A program made the translations under genes and the position numbers. Below the pieces are notes generated by a model. The model had not been told where the DNA came from. It saw only the letters and a program-made list of their open reading frames with translations, and did no database searches. Shown here one piece after another: positions 36,941 through 46,083 of a stretch of 64,000 bases of DNA; position 1 is the stretch's first letter, and each line of letters begins with the position of its first letter. Source of the stretch: Tigheibacillus halophilus (GTDB lineage Bacteria > Bacillota > Bacilli > Bacillales > Amphibacillaceae); assembly GCF_042683165.1 (NCBI RefSeq), contig NZ_JBHUIZ010000015.1:186001-250000 (forward strand). Reading direction: 5' to 3'.

Positions 36941-38944
36941 ATGGCTAATTTAAATAAAACAATAACTGATGTCTCTATAGCGACAATGCGTACACTCACA
37001 ATAGATAGTGTAGAAAGAGCACAACATGGTCATCCAGGAATGCCTCTGGGGGCAGCACCAATGGCATATACATTGTGGAAAAAATTCTTGAATATTAACC
37101 CAAAGAACCCAATGTGGTTTGACCGCGACAGGTTTGTGCTATCAGCCGGACACGGTTCGATGCTATTGTATAACCTGCTGCATTTATCTGGATTTGATCT
37201 TTCACTAGATGACTTAAAGGGTTTTCGTCAGCTGGACAGTAAAACGCCCGGGCACCCAGAATACGGTTATACACCTGGTGTCGAAGCAACTACTGGGCCG
37301 TTGGGACAGGGAATACCTGTTAGTGTCGGAATGGCTTTAGCTGAAAGGCATTTGGCTGACACCTATAATCGACCGGGCTATCCAATTGTGGGTCATTATA
37401 CGTATACTATTTGTGGAGATGGAGATTTGATGGAAGGTGTCTCTAGTGAAGCAGCATCATTTGCCGGACACTTAGGACTGGGGAATTTGATTGTATTGTT
37501 TGATTCCAACGATACTTGTTTGGATGGAACGGTAAGTGATTCATTTTCAGAAGATGTCAGGCAGCGTTTTGAAGCTTATAACTGGCAATATTTGTACGTT
37601 GCAGACGGAAACGATGTAAATACCGTGGAAAGGGCGATTGCAACGGCCCGACATGAAAAAAATAAACCTACAATCATCGAAATTAAAACCGTGATTGGTT
37701 ATGGAGCACCTTCTGTCCAAGGTACACACGACGCACACAGTGATCCGCTTGGAAAAGATGAAATAAAACGTACGAAAGCATTTTTACAATGGGATTATGA
37801 GGACGAATTTCATATCCCCGAAGAAGTATATGAAGACTTCAGCAGCATCCAAAAGAATGGAGCTGAAAAGGAAGCCGCTTGGAATGAGTTGTTTTCAGCT
37901 TATCAAAAGGAATATCCGGAACAAGCTAAGCAGTTAAAAATGCTAATGGATGGAAAATTACAGAACGGCTGGTCCAGCGGGCTTCCAGTATACACAGCAG
38001 GAGATAAACTAGCTACAAGGGTTGCAGCAAGTGAAACATTGAATGCGTTGTCAGTAAATGTGCCTAGTCTAGTAGGCGGGTCAGCTGATCTAAATTCTTC
38101 AACTAAAACCCATCTAAAAGCATTTGGGGACATGAAAAGCAAGGATTTCAGTGGAAGAAATATAAAATTCGGGGTTCGTGAATTTGCGATGGGTGCCATA
38201 GCCAATGGCCTCGCATTACATGGCCTTAGACCGTTTGTCAGTACATTCTTTGTTTTTTCTGATTATCTTCGTCCGGCCATCCGTCTGGCATCGTTGATGA
38301 AATTACCCGTAACATATGTATTTACACACGACAGTATTGCTGTCGGGCAGGATGGACCGACTCACGAGCCAGTTGAGCATTTGGCATCATTCCGTGCTAT
38401 GCCTGGCATTTCAGTTATTCGCCCAGCTGATGCAAATGAAACCAGAGAAGCATGGGTAACGGCCCTGAAGCAACAGGACCGACCAACTATGCTTGTGCTT
38501 GGCAGACAGGGAATAACCACATTAGATGAGACTGCAAAACTTGCAGAATTTGGTGTCAGCAAAGGAGCGTATATCGTTTCTCCAGCAAGCCAAGAGCCAA
38601 GTGGTATCTTAATTGCAGCAGGATCAGAAGTTCAGCTGGCAGTTGATGCACAACGTAAACTAGCTGAGGAAAATATTCATGTAAATGTGGTTAGTATGCC
38701 TTCATGGGATCTTTTCGGGCAGCAATCGGATGAATATAAGGCATCTGTTCTACCACCACACCTCCAACGTCGTTTAACGATAGAAATGGGATCGAAAATG
38801 GGGTGGAGAGATTACGCAGGCTGCAAGGGGCAGGTGATGAGTGTTGATACTTTCGGCGTTTCCGGGCCGGGAGAACAGGTAATAGAGAAATACGGTTTTA
38901 CCGTAGAAAATGTTGTCATTAAGTACAAAAATCTCTTAGACTAG
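36941..38944 (+). CDS. tkt: Transketolase
   Basis: 667-residue ThDP enzyme of full length that moves two-carbon ketol units between sugar phosphates. Visible motifs: SVERAQHGHPGMPLGAAPMA at the N-terminus, the ThDP motif GDGDLMEGVSSEAASFAGHL, VQGTHDAHSDPLGKDE, the central GVREFAMGAIANG with the catalytic Glu, and FTHDSIAVGQDGPTHEPVEH. The start is ATG 36941 behind AGGAGG, three bases inside an alternative TTG. As last gene of a PTS operon it is probably a dedicated second copy that feeds the PTS product into the pentose phosphate pathway; the housekeeping copy would lie elsewhere. Confidence 0.93.
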   Translation: MANLNKTITDVSIATMRTLTIDSVERAQHGHPGMPLGAAPMAYTLWKKFLNINPKNPMWFDRDRFVLSAGHGSMLLYNLLHLSGFDLSLDDLKGFRQLDSKTPGHPEYGYTPGVEATTGPLGQGIPVSVGMALAERHLADTYNRPGYPIVGHYTYTICGDGDLMEGVSSEAASFAGHLGLGNLIVLFDSNDTCLDGTVSDSFSEDVRQRFEAYNWQYLYVADGNDVNTVERAIATARHEKNKPTIIEIKTVIGYGAPSVQGTHDAHSDPLGKDEIKRTKAFLQWDYEDEFHIPEEVYEDFSSIQKNGAEKEAAWNELFSAYQKEYPEQAKQLKMLMDGKLQNGWSSGLPVYTAGDKLATRVAASETLNALSVNVPSLVGGSADLNSSTKTHLKAFGDMKSKDFSGRNIKFGVREFAMGAIANGLALHGLRPFVSTFFVFSDYLRPAIRLASLMKLPVTYVFTHDSIAVGQDGPTHEPVEHLASFRAMPGISVIRPADANETREAWVTALKQQDRPTMLVLGRQGITTLDETAKLAEFGVSKGAYIVSPASQEPSGILIAAGSEVQLAVDAQRKLAEENIHVNVVSMPSWDLFGQQSDEYKASVLPPHLQRRLTIEMGSKMGWRDYAGCKGQVMSVDTFGVSGPGEQVIEKYGFTVENVVIKYKNLLD

Positions 38945-38950
38945 ACTAAT

Positions 38951-38994
38951 AAACCAACTCTGCAGCTTTTCTTTAGGCCTTGCAGGGTTGGTTT
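38951..38994 (+). terminator. Intrinsic terminator after transketolase
   Basis: AAACCAACTCTGCA (38951-38964) pairs with TGCAGGGTTGGTTT (38981-38994) with one G-T pair. It lies six bases after the stop codon. The following T-run is short because the T residues are partly inside the stem. Confidence 0.75.
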
Positions 38995-39198
38995 TCATAG
39001 TTTCCTGTTTGTGGAGCAAGAATTTCAAAATATGAAAAATAGGATGTTCTTCTACCTTTTCAATGGCCTTGCTTCCTACTCCTTTACTACTTCAACAATG
39101 TATTTTCCCGCTCAGCGACAAGCCTTCAATACCCCTATTATCCAAACAATCACAAGATGAATTGCAATACATGGACTTTTCTATAAAGATATAATATA

Positions 39199-39234
39199 TT
39201 GACAATACAAAAATGTATACTGTACAATGTATAC
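39199..39234 (+). promoter_or_regulatory. Promoter and probable GntR operator
   Basis: A -35 TTGACA (39199-39204) and a -10 TACAAT (39223-39228) are 18 bases apart. Two copies of ATGTATAC (39213-39220 and 39227-39234), each containing the palindrome GTATAC, lie between and across the -10. This is a typical place for an autoregulating GntR/FCD protein such as the one encoded next. Confidence 0.7.
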
Positions 39235-39259
39235 ATCATACAAATAAGTGAGGATAAAA

Positions 39260-39931
39260 ATGAAAAAGATTGATTTGAAACCGATTGCAAAGAAGAAAAC
39301 TACGAAAGAAATCGTGTATGAAAATTTGAAGCGGTCCATTCTGACAGGTTCGATAAATAAAAAAGAAATTTTAACGGAAACAATGTTGTCGGAAACCTTG
39401 GAAATTTCCAGAACGCCGATAAGGGAGGCGGTAGCTGATTTAATAAAGGAAGGTTTGCTGGTGCAAATTCCTAGAAAAGGATTCCATGTACGGGAAATTA
39501 CGGAAAGTGAAAAAGAACAAATTATGTTTTTACGGTTATCCATTGAAACAGAAGGACTAAAAAAACTTGTTCCAAATATTACAAAAGAACAACTGCAGTC
39601 CCTTCGGAAAATTGTTTCAGAGCAAGAACAGGAGATGCTTCATAATGATCCTGTTACCTATATTGAATTGGACCAAATTTTCCATAGGCAAATTCTATCA
39701 TTCGCAAATCAAAATTTATTAGAGCAAATATTGCAAGAAATGTATAATCTAACGCGATTGCTTGGCCATCATGCGCTAATGAAAGAAGGCAGGATGGCAG
39801 AGGTGATTCAAGAGCACAAGCAAATCCTGCATGCCTTAGAAAATAATGACAGCAGCAAGGCTGTTCAACTAATGGAAAGACATTTAGAGATCACAAAATC
39901 CAATGTGAATACTGAGAAAGACAATTCGTAG
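39260..39931 (+). CDS. GntR family transcriptional regulator (FCD/FadR-type)
   Basis: About 223-residue regulator. The winged helix reads LTETMLSETLEISRTPIREA followed by VADLIKEGLLVQIPRKGFHV. An FCD-type all-helical effector domain follows (FLRLSIETEGLKKL, with metal-site-like acidic and His residues ELDQIFHRQIL). An in-frame GTG at 39248 overlaps the ribosome site GTGAGGAT, so ATG 39260 is preferred. It precedes, and very likely controls, the DUF2848/nitrilase/MHS operon. Confidence 0.9.
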   Translation: MKKIDLKPIAKKKTTKEIVYENLKRSILTGSINKKEILTETMLSETLEISRTPIREAVADLIKEGLLVQIPRKGFHVREITESEKEQIMFLRLSIETEGLKKLVPNITKEQLQSLRKIVSEQEQEMLHNDPVTYIELDQIFHRQILSFANQNLLEQILQEMYNLTRLLGHHALMKEGRMAEVIQEHKQILHALENNDSSKAVQLMERHLEITKSNVNTEKDNS

Positions 39932-39968
39932 TAATTAACCGGCAAAATGAACAACAGGAGGGCTAATG

Positions 39969-40673
39969 ATGAAAAAATCACAAACTAATCCTTTATATAA
40001 TATGGAAATAGAAGGAGAAGAAGCAAAACTAAAAATCAATAAAGCATACTGTATCGGCTATTCCGGAAGGGATAAAGAAAAAACATGGATGCATATCAAA
40101 GAACTTACCGAAATCGGTGTGCCAGAACCAAATGAAGTTCCGTCGCTTTATCCAGTAGGTGTTCGAACGGTGACCCAGTTTGAATCGATAGAAGTGATAG
40201 GCGATCAAACAAGCGGGGAAGCTGAGATCGTTTTGATTTTTGGAGATTCTCTCCGTGAGGCTTATATAACGGTTGGAAGTGACCATACCGATCGGTCCCT
40301 GGAAACAGTGGACATTAATAAGTCCAAGCAAGTTTGTGATAAACCATTTGCCGCCAAGGCATGGAAAATCGACAGTATTCTGCAATATTGGGACCAACTC
40401 GTGCTTTCTTCGGAGATGATGGTAAACGGACAATGGTGTAAATACCAGGAAAACACGATATCCTCTATTATTTCCTTAGAAGAAATAAAAGATTTCCTTG
40501 AGAAGAAACAGGTTGCTTTAACAAATAGTATTGTGTTTTCAGGAACGGTGCCGCTGCTGGATGGCTTTAAGTATGGTGAGCGATTTAGGGCAGCTTTGTT
40601 CGACCCAATTACCAACGACACTATTTCAATAGAATATGAGGTCACTGATATAGCTGTTAAGGAGGAAGCATAA
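39969..40673 (+). CDS. DUF2848-like protein of unknown function
   Basis: About 234-residue soluble protein. It resembles the DUF2848 family, which may share a fold with fumarylacetoacetate hydrolase-type enzymes; the central TVGSDHTDRSLETVDINKSK and the W-D-Q-L segment after it are the parts I recognise. The catalytic role is unknown. Two adjacent ATGs (39966 and 39969) follow an AGGAGGG site; the second has better spacing. Its stop overlaps the nitrilase-type gene by one base, so the two products are made together and may act in one degradation pathway. Confidence 0.7.
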   Translation: MKKSQTNPLYNMEIEGEEAKLKINKAYCIGYSGRDKEKTWMHIKELTEIGVPEPNEVPSLYPVGVRTVTQFESIEVIGDQTSGEAEIVLIFGDSLREAYITVGSDHTDRSLETVDINKSKQVCDKPFAAKAWKIDSILQYWDQLVLSSEMMVNGQWCKYQENTISSIISLEEIKDFLEKKQVALTNSIVFSGTVPLLDGFKYGERFRAALFDPITNDTISIEYEVTDIAVKEEA

Positions 40674-41470
40674 TGAAATACTCGATTTATCAGATGGATA
40701 TTTATCCAGGTAAACCGGAAAAAAACAGACAAAAAGTAAAGCAGTGGGCTGAAAGAGAAGTTGAAAAAAACAATCCGGACACAGTCGTATTACCGGAAAT
40801 GTGGACTACCGCTTATACGCTCGATGACTTGGCGGAGTGCGCTGATTGCAACGGGGAGCCTACAAAAAGTTTTTTAAGCGACTTGGCTGCGAAATTAAAT
40901 GTCAATATCATCGGTGGTTCTGTTGCAAATAAAGTGGTGGAGGACTACTACAATTCCTCCTTTGTATTCAACCGTACAGGAAAATTAGTTTATGAATACG
41001 ATAAGGTTCATCTTGTACCAATGCTGAATGAACCGAAGTACCTAACGGGGGGACAACGAGTCCCGGAAGTATTTGAACTTGAAGGGGTCAAAATGGGATT
41101 AATCATTTGTTATGATTTGCGTTTTCCTGAGGTGATCCGGACACTGGCACTGGAAGGAGCACAAGTATTGCATATCGTAGCCGAATGGCCAGATGCTCGG
41201 ACGAAACATTGGGTGAATCTCCAGATAGCAAGGGCCATTGAAAATCAAATGTATATTGTCTCATCGAACAGAATTGGAATGTATGATGGAACTCGTTTTT
41301 GCGGAAATTCCATGGTGATAGATCCATGGGGCGATGTTTTGAAGCAGGGTTCAGAGGAGATGGAAGAGACATTAACGATCCAGTTGGATTTGGAAAAAGT
41401 GAAACAAGTTAGAAATGATGTACCTATTTTCAAGAGCAGAGTTCCCCATTTATATAAAACTGGCCTCTAG
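40673..41470 (+). CDS. Carbon-nitrogen hydrolase (nitrilase superfamily, omega-amidase-like)
   Basis: 265-residue cytoplasmic amidase. The Glu-Lys-Cys triad is complete: E42 in VVLPEMW, K111 in EYDKVHLVP and C146 in LIICYDLRFPE. Length and the motif context (GLIICYDLRFPEV, EWPDARTKHW, AIENQMYIVSSNRIG) resemble omega-amidases of the YafV/Nit2 group, which hydrolyse omega-amides of dicarboxylic acids. It is translationally coupled to the DUF2848-like gene and followed by a transporter, so it probably removes ammonia from an imported amide or from an intermediate. Confidence 0.88.
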   Translation: MKYSIYQMDIYPGKPEKNRQKVKQWAEREVEKNNPDTVVLPEMWTTAYTLDDLAECADCNGEPTKSFLSDLAAKLNVNIIGGSVANKVVEDYYNSSFVFNRTGKLVYEYDKVHLVPMLNEPKYLTGGQRVPEVFELEGVKMGLIICYDLRFPEVIRTLALEGAQVLHIVAEWPDARTKHWVNLQIARAIENQMYIVSSNRIGMYDGTRFCGNSMVIDPWGDVLKQGSEEMEETLTIQLDLEKVKQVRNDVPIFKSRVPHLYKTGL

Positions 41471-41481
41471 GAGGGTACGAA

Positions 41482-42777
41482 ATGAATAATCTGGCGAAAG
41501 AAAAAGTGTCCGTTGATCAGAAAAAACAACAACGAATTGCAGGTATATCAAGTGTGCTGGGGTCAACCATTGAATGGTATGATTTTTTCCTTTACGGAAC
41601 TATGGCTGCTCTGGTATTCCCACATTTGTTTTTTACGAATAATGACCCTTATACTGCAACCCTACTGACCTTTACAACATATGCTATTGGTTATATTGCA
41701 AGGCCGCTGGGCGGGATATTATTCGGTCATTTAGGTGACAGGATAGGCAGAAAAGTTTCCTTGGTAGCCACATTAGTTATCATGGGAACCATGACTGTTC
41801 TTATTGGGTTATTACCGGGGTATGGACAGATAGGTTTGGCAGCACCAATCATACTAACCGTTATTCGATTTGTTCAAGGAATTGCGATTGGAGGGGAATG
41901 GCCAGGTTCTGTACTTATTTCGATGGAGTGGGGTACAAATAAAAATAGAGGATTTATGGCTACTTTACCACAAATTGGGGTTCCGCTGGGGTTAATATTG
42001 GGGACAGCAGTGACATCCCTTTTTATATCATTTTCAGGTGATAGTTTTCATACTTGGGGTTGGAGAGTACCGTTTATTCTAAGTGTTGTTTTGGTTGCTG
42101 TGGGATTAGTCATTCGTTTTAATCTATTGGAAACGCCCTCCTTCCAAAAGGCTTTGGATAAAAAAGAAATGCCAAAACTACCTTTTGTATCAGTGTTCAA
42201 AGAATATCCTAAACAAGTTGTCTCAGGCGTATTATCCAATGTAAGCAGCGATGTCGCTTTTGGTGTATTTGCTTTCTACACAACAACTTACGGAACTAGT
42301 TATCTGGGTCTGGGTGATTCTGTTTTTGTCAACGCTACACTGGTAGGTGCGATTGTGTCCATATGTGTTATATTTTTGACCGGGTATATCAGTGATAAAA
42401 TAAGCCCGAAAAGAATACTCGGATTCGGAAATGTACTACTGTTATTATGGGCCATTCCTTATTTTTCCCTGCTAAATACCAAAAGTGTGGGATTGATTTT
42501 CCTGGCAATTATTATCGCCTTTATCATTCATGCTACGATGTGGGCGCCGCTGGCTCCGGTAATCGCTTCGAGTTTTCCGACTCACCTTAGGTTTAGCGGA
42601 TCGGCAATAACCTTTATGCTAAGAAGTGTGATCGGGGGAGGACTTGCTCCATTGATTTCCACGTTTCTTTTAAAGGAGTTTGACAGCGGCTACGCGATCA
42701 GTGCATATATTATGCTGACAGCAGTCATCGCATTAATTTCACTTAAATTTGTTAACATAAAGTTTCAAAAGGAGTAG
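41482..42777 (+). CDS. MFS transporter of the metabolite:H+ symporter (MHS) family
   Basis: 431-residue, 12-helix transporter. The N-terminal motif SVLGSTIEWYDFFLYGTMAA and the loop FGHLGDRIGRKVSLVATLVI between helices 2 and 3 are diagnostic of the MHS group (citrate, alpha-ketoglutarate, proline/betaine, shikimate carriers). It begins 11 bases after the amidase, so it is the uptake step of this operon for a carboxylate or amide-carboxylate. Confidence 0.9.
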   Translation: MNNLAKEKVSVDQKKQQRIAGISSVLGSTIEWYDFFLYGTMAALVFPHLFFTNNDPYTATLLTFTTYAIGYIARPLGGILFGHLGDRIGRKVSLVATLVIMGTMTVLIGLLPGYGQIGLAAPIILTVIRFVQGIAIGGEWPGSVLISMEWGTNKNRGFMATLPQIGVPLGLILGTAVTSLFISFSGDSFHTWGWRVPFILSVVLVAVGLVIRFNLLETPSFQKALDKKEMPKLPFVSVFKEYPKQVVSGVLSNVSSDVAFGVFAFYTTTYGTSYLGLGDSVFVNATLVGAIVSICVIFLTGYISDKISPKRILGFGNVLLLLWAIPYFSLLNTKSVGLIFLAIIIAFIIHATMWAPLAPVIASSFPTHLRFSGSAITFMLRSVIGGGLAPLISTFLLKEFDSGYAISAYIMLTAVIALISLKFVNIKFQKE

Positions 42778-42851
42778 AGCCTAAAGGAATTTGTTCATTC
42801 ATTGTTGCATAAAGATGTGCTAAGTTTGATGGGCATTGTAGTGTAGACAAG

Positions 42852-42907
42852 CACATTATTTCAGGTCCCAAGCTGGATGAAGTTGAGACCTGAAATAATG
42901 TGTTTTG
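42852..42907 (+). terminator. Strong intrinsic terminator after the MHS gene
   Basis: A 16-bp perfect stem, CACATTATTTCAGGTC (42852-42867) with GACCTGAAATAATGTG (42887-42902), followed by TTTTGTG. Confidence 0.85.
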
Positions 42908-43149
42908 TGTATGTGAATAAAAGAGTTATTTGCTGACCATTTAAATCATAGAAATCGATGCTGATGTGGAGAAGGGATAATATCATTGAGATATTAGTTT
43001 TTTTCAAATCGACAATTAATAACCCCTCAAATTGACATATTTAAATGGTTACAGGTACTGAAGGAACAGTTAATATGCATTTTAGCTTTGTAAGTTTTAT
43101 AATGAAATGAAAGAATTAATAAAAAGTTATACATTACGAGGTGGTAAAA

Positions 43150-45927
43150 GTGTTGAAGGAAGATCTACTACACTTTCTAGATGAAAAAACACCTATATTT
43201 CAGGTTGGTAGTCCATCAGCGCAAATGACTGCCAAAAAAATAGCGGAGCATTTCAACGTTAAACGAAACACAGTCAGTCATTACCTTAATGAAATGGTAG
43301 CAGAAGAAAAAGTGATTAAAATTAATACACGGCCTGTATATTTTTTAAGCCGTTCAATGTTTGAAAAATATTTTTCTCCTGTTGACTCCTGTGTCTTTGA
43401 CAGTTTCGAGTCTATAACAGAACTGGTTGATAAAGTGAACAGAGATACAGATATATTCGAGCGTTTAATTGGTGTAAATGGCAGTCTGGAAAAGGCAATC
43501 GAGCAGATGAGATCATCCATACTATATCCAGGCGGTGGCCTGCCGATTATTTTATGCGGACCGACAGGCGTAGGAAAAAGTTATACTGCTCATCTTATTC
43601 ACCAATTTAGCATTGAAAAAGAGGTATTGCCAAAAGCAGCACCTTTTATTAGTTTTAACTGCGCACAATATGCAAACAATCCCGAACTTTTATCCAGTAA
43701 CTTGTTTGGTTATGTGAAAGGAGCTTTTACAGGTGCTGAACGTACGACTGAAGGAATGCTGAAAGCAGCCGATGGCGGAGTATTGTTTTTGGATGAGGTC
43801 CATCGCCTAAATGAAGAAGGGCAAGAAAAACTTTTTACATTTCTTGATCAAGGTGTGTACCGGCGAATGGGAGAAACAGAAGGATGGCATCGCGCGGATG
43901 TTAGAATTATCTTCGCGACGACACTAAATTTACAAAAGAATTTTCTTAAAACATTTTTGCGTCGAATTCCTATACAAGTAAAAATCCCGGATCTTGAGGA
44001 GCGAGGTCCAAGGGAAAAAGCGCAATTTGTAAATATGTTTTTGATTGATGAGTCCAAAAAGGTTAATTTGCCAATACACATTACTGGACGAGCTTTCGAT
44101 GCACTTACAGGACACCTTTATCCGGGAAACCTAGGCGACTTAAAAAATACTATAAAGACTTTAGTAGCAACTTCGTTTTCAAAAGATAGATATGCGAGTA
44201 AAATCAATATATCATTACATGATTTACCAGATGTCATATTAAGAGGTATTATTCAAACGAAGGATCATAAATTTAAGCAAAACAATGAAATAATCATTAA
44301 CCCATCAGTAAATATGGAGCAGTTAGTGGAATCAAATTATTCAAGTAGCAATGAATTAAAAAAAACTTATGAAAAAATTTTAGGTCTGGTTCAAGATAGT
44401 TATCATCAGAAGATGGATAAGAGGCAGTTAGAACAAAGGATTTTCAATGAAATTCTTGGAATCTTTGACAGATTCATTTTTAATTCAAAAAAAAATACTA
44501 GTGCACTTATGGAAGTAATAACAGTAAATGTACAAGAAATTCTTGGTTATTTAGAAAACACAAATAACATAAAATTCAACGGGAATACTGTTTTTGCCAT
44601 GGCTCATTTTTTATATTATAAAGGCAATTCGCCTTTCGCATGGACAAATGAACAAAAAAAATTGATAAATCAGATAGAGCATGATGTTGTCGAAAATTAC
44701 CAGGCAGAAAATCAATTAGTGAAACAACTTGCTGAACTTTTAAATAATAAGCTGGATGTTAGCATGAGTACGATGGATGAATTACTATTGACATTTTACT
44801 TAGGAAGCCAATCTATTGCATGGAACAATGACAACTTCCCAAGAGCAATAATCGTTGCCCATGGGTACGCAACTGCGAGCAGTATTGCGAATGTAGCCAA
44901 TCGTATGCTTCACAAAAATATTTTCGAGGCTTTCGATATGCCACTTGATACATCTATAGAGGATATTGCAAAAAACGTAAATCAGTATATTGAATACACA
45001 GATATAAAAAATGGGTTAGTTATTTTAGTGGATATGGGATCATTGAAGGAAATTTATTCTAAATTCACCAAGTACATGAAAGGACCAGTGGCTATAATTA
45101 ATAATGTTTCAACGCAGATGGCTATATTCGTTGGGAATATGTTGGAAAGAGGAATGTATCTAGAACAAATTGTTGAGAAAATCAAGGGATCCAATCATAC
45201 AGAATACAACATAATATATCCGGAAGACCATAAAGAAAAAGCCATCTTGACTTGTTGTTTTACAGGTATGGGAACTGCGATACAGCTTCAAAAATTATTG
45301 GAAAATAGTATTCCAAGCGAAATGGAGATAAAAGTCATTCCCTACGATTATCAGCAGCTAGAAGAATTCAGTTTTTCAGATACTTTATTTAAACTTTTTG
45401 ATGTCCTGGCAATAGTAGGGACTGCAAATCCAGGTGTAAAAGAGATCGAATATATTTCTATTGAAGATTTGATTTCTGGTCATGGTGAAGAAAAAATACG
45501 CAAAGTCTTTCAAAAAGAATTAAGCAACCAGGAGATTGAAACTATAAACGATAATATCTTACGTAATTTCTCGCTTGATCGCGTAATTGAATCCGTTACC
45601 ATACTTGATAAAGAAAAAATTCTTAAGCATGTTGAAGAATTCTTAAATAGATTAGAGTACCTCATGAATAAAAGACTTACGAATGATAAAAAGGTTGCTC
45701 TATACGTTCACACAAGTTGTCTTGTGGAGCGGTTAATCCGACAAGAACCGATAGAAAATTATCATCATATAGATGAATTTAAGAAGTGTCAAAAAAATAT
45801 AATTGAAACTATAAAAGAAGCATTTAGTGTCATTGAAGCGGTTTATAGTGTCAAAATAAACCTTGCCGAAATTGGATATATATTTGATTATTTAATAGCA
45901 GAACCTCATGTAGAAGAACATTTCTAG
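43150..45927 (+). CDS. LevR-type sigma-54-dependent transcriptional activator
   Basis: About 925-residue activator. Order: N-terminal helix-turn-helix (KKIAEHFNVKRNTVSHYLNE), a sigma-54 AAA+ domain (Walker A GPTGVGKS about 137-144, the sigma-54 contact loop GAFTGA about 191-196, Walker B GGVLFLDEVHRL), then a PRD, an EIIA-Man-like domain (AIIVAHGYATASSIANVANR), an EIIB-Gat-like domain (TCCFTGMGTAIQL) and a C-terminal PRD. GAGGTGG at 43138-43144 suits GTG 43150 or TTG 43153. A possible sigma-A promoter lies at 43032 (TTGACA) with an 18-base spacer to TACTGA. It should drive the -24/-12 promoter at 45966 under control of PTS phosphorylation. Confidence 0.92.
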   Translation: MLKEDLLHFLDEKTPIFQVGSPSAQMTAKKIAEHFNVKRNTVSHYLNEMVAEEKVIKINTRPVYFLSRSMFEKYFSPVDSCVFDSFESITELVDKVNRDTDIFERLIGVNGSLEKAIEQMRSSILYPGGGLPIILCGPTGVGKSYTAHLIHQFSIEKEVLPKAAPFISFNCAQYANNPELLSSNLFGYVKGAFTGAERTTEGMLKAADGGVLFLDEVHRLNEEGQEKLFTFLDQGVYRRMGETEGWHRADVRIIFATTLNLQKNFLKTFLRRIPIQVKIPDLEERGPREKAQFVNMFLIDESKKVNLPIHITGRAFDALTGHLYPGNLGDLKNTIKTLVATSFSKDRYASKINISLHDLPDVILRGIIQTKDHKFKQNNEIIINPSVNMEQLVESNYSSSNELKKTYEKILGLVQDSYHQKMDKRQLEQRIFNEILGIFDRFIFNSKKNTSALMEVITVNVQEILGYLENTNNIKFNGNTVFAMAHFLYYKGNSPFAWTNEQKKLINQIEHDVVENYQAENQLVKQLAELLNNKLDVSMSTMDELLLTFYLGSQSIAWNNDNFPRAIIVAHGYATASSIANVANRMLHKNIFEAFDMPLDTSIEDIAKNVNQYIEYTDIKNGLVILVDMGSLKEIYSKFTKYMKGPVAIINNVSTQMAIFVGNMLERGMYLEQIVEKIKGSNHTEYNIIYPEDHKEKAILTCCFTGMGTAIQLQKLLENSIPSEMEIKVIPYDYQQLEEFSFSDTLFKLFDVLAIVGTANPGVKEIEYISIEDLISGHGEEKIRKVFQKELSNQEIETINDNILRNFSLDRVIESVTILDKEKILKHVEEFLNRLEYLMNKRLTNDKKVALYVHTSCLVERLIRQEPIENYHHIDEFKKCQKNIIETIKEAFSVIEAVYSVKINLAEIGYIFDYLIAEPHVEEHF

Positions 45928-45950
45928 ACAAAAGAACACAATTCAGTTTA

Positions 45951-45979
45951 AGCGTGCCACTTATTTGGCACGCTTTTTG
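45951..45979 (+). terminator. Intrinsic terminator of the LevR-type gene
   Basis: AGCGTGCCA (45951-45959) pairs exactly with TGGCACGCT (45966-45974) around a 6-base loop and is followed by TTTTGC. The right arm and tail are also the sigma-54 promoter of the next operon. Confidence 0.85.
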
Positions 45980-45981
45980 CA
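45966..45981 (+). promoter_or_regulatory. Consensus sigma-54 (-24/-12) promoter
   Basis: TGGCAC-N5-TTGCA (45966-45981) matches the sigma-54 consensus TGGCACNNNNNTTGCW fully. It lies 103 bases upstream of the first PTS gene and just downstream of a gene for a sigma-54 activator with an intact GAFTGA loop. Confidence 0.9.
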
Positions 45982-46025
45982 TATGTAGTATTGAAAAAGA
46001 ATTTAAAATGAGGGAGGCAAGCGGA

Positions 46026-46079
46026 TTGAAGTTTCAGCAAGACGAAAAAACTTTTTATTTTCTAACAGAAGGAGAGTAA
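46026..46079 (+). CDS. Possible 17-residue leader peptide
   Basis: A TTG at 46026, eight bases after GGGAGG, opens 17 codons (KFQQDEKTFYFLTEGE after the start) that end four bases before the IIA start; an in-frame ATG at 46008 lacks a ribosome site. The IIA ribosome site lies inside its last codons, so its translation could couple to that of the IIA gene. No similarity recognised. Confidence 0.3.
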   Translation: MKFQQDEKTFYFLTEGE

Positions 46080-46083
46080 CAAT

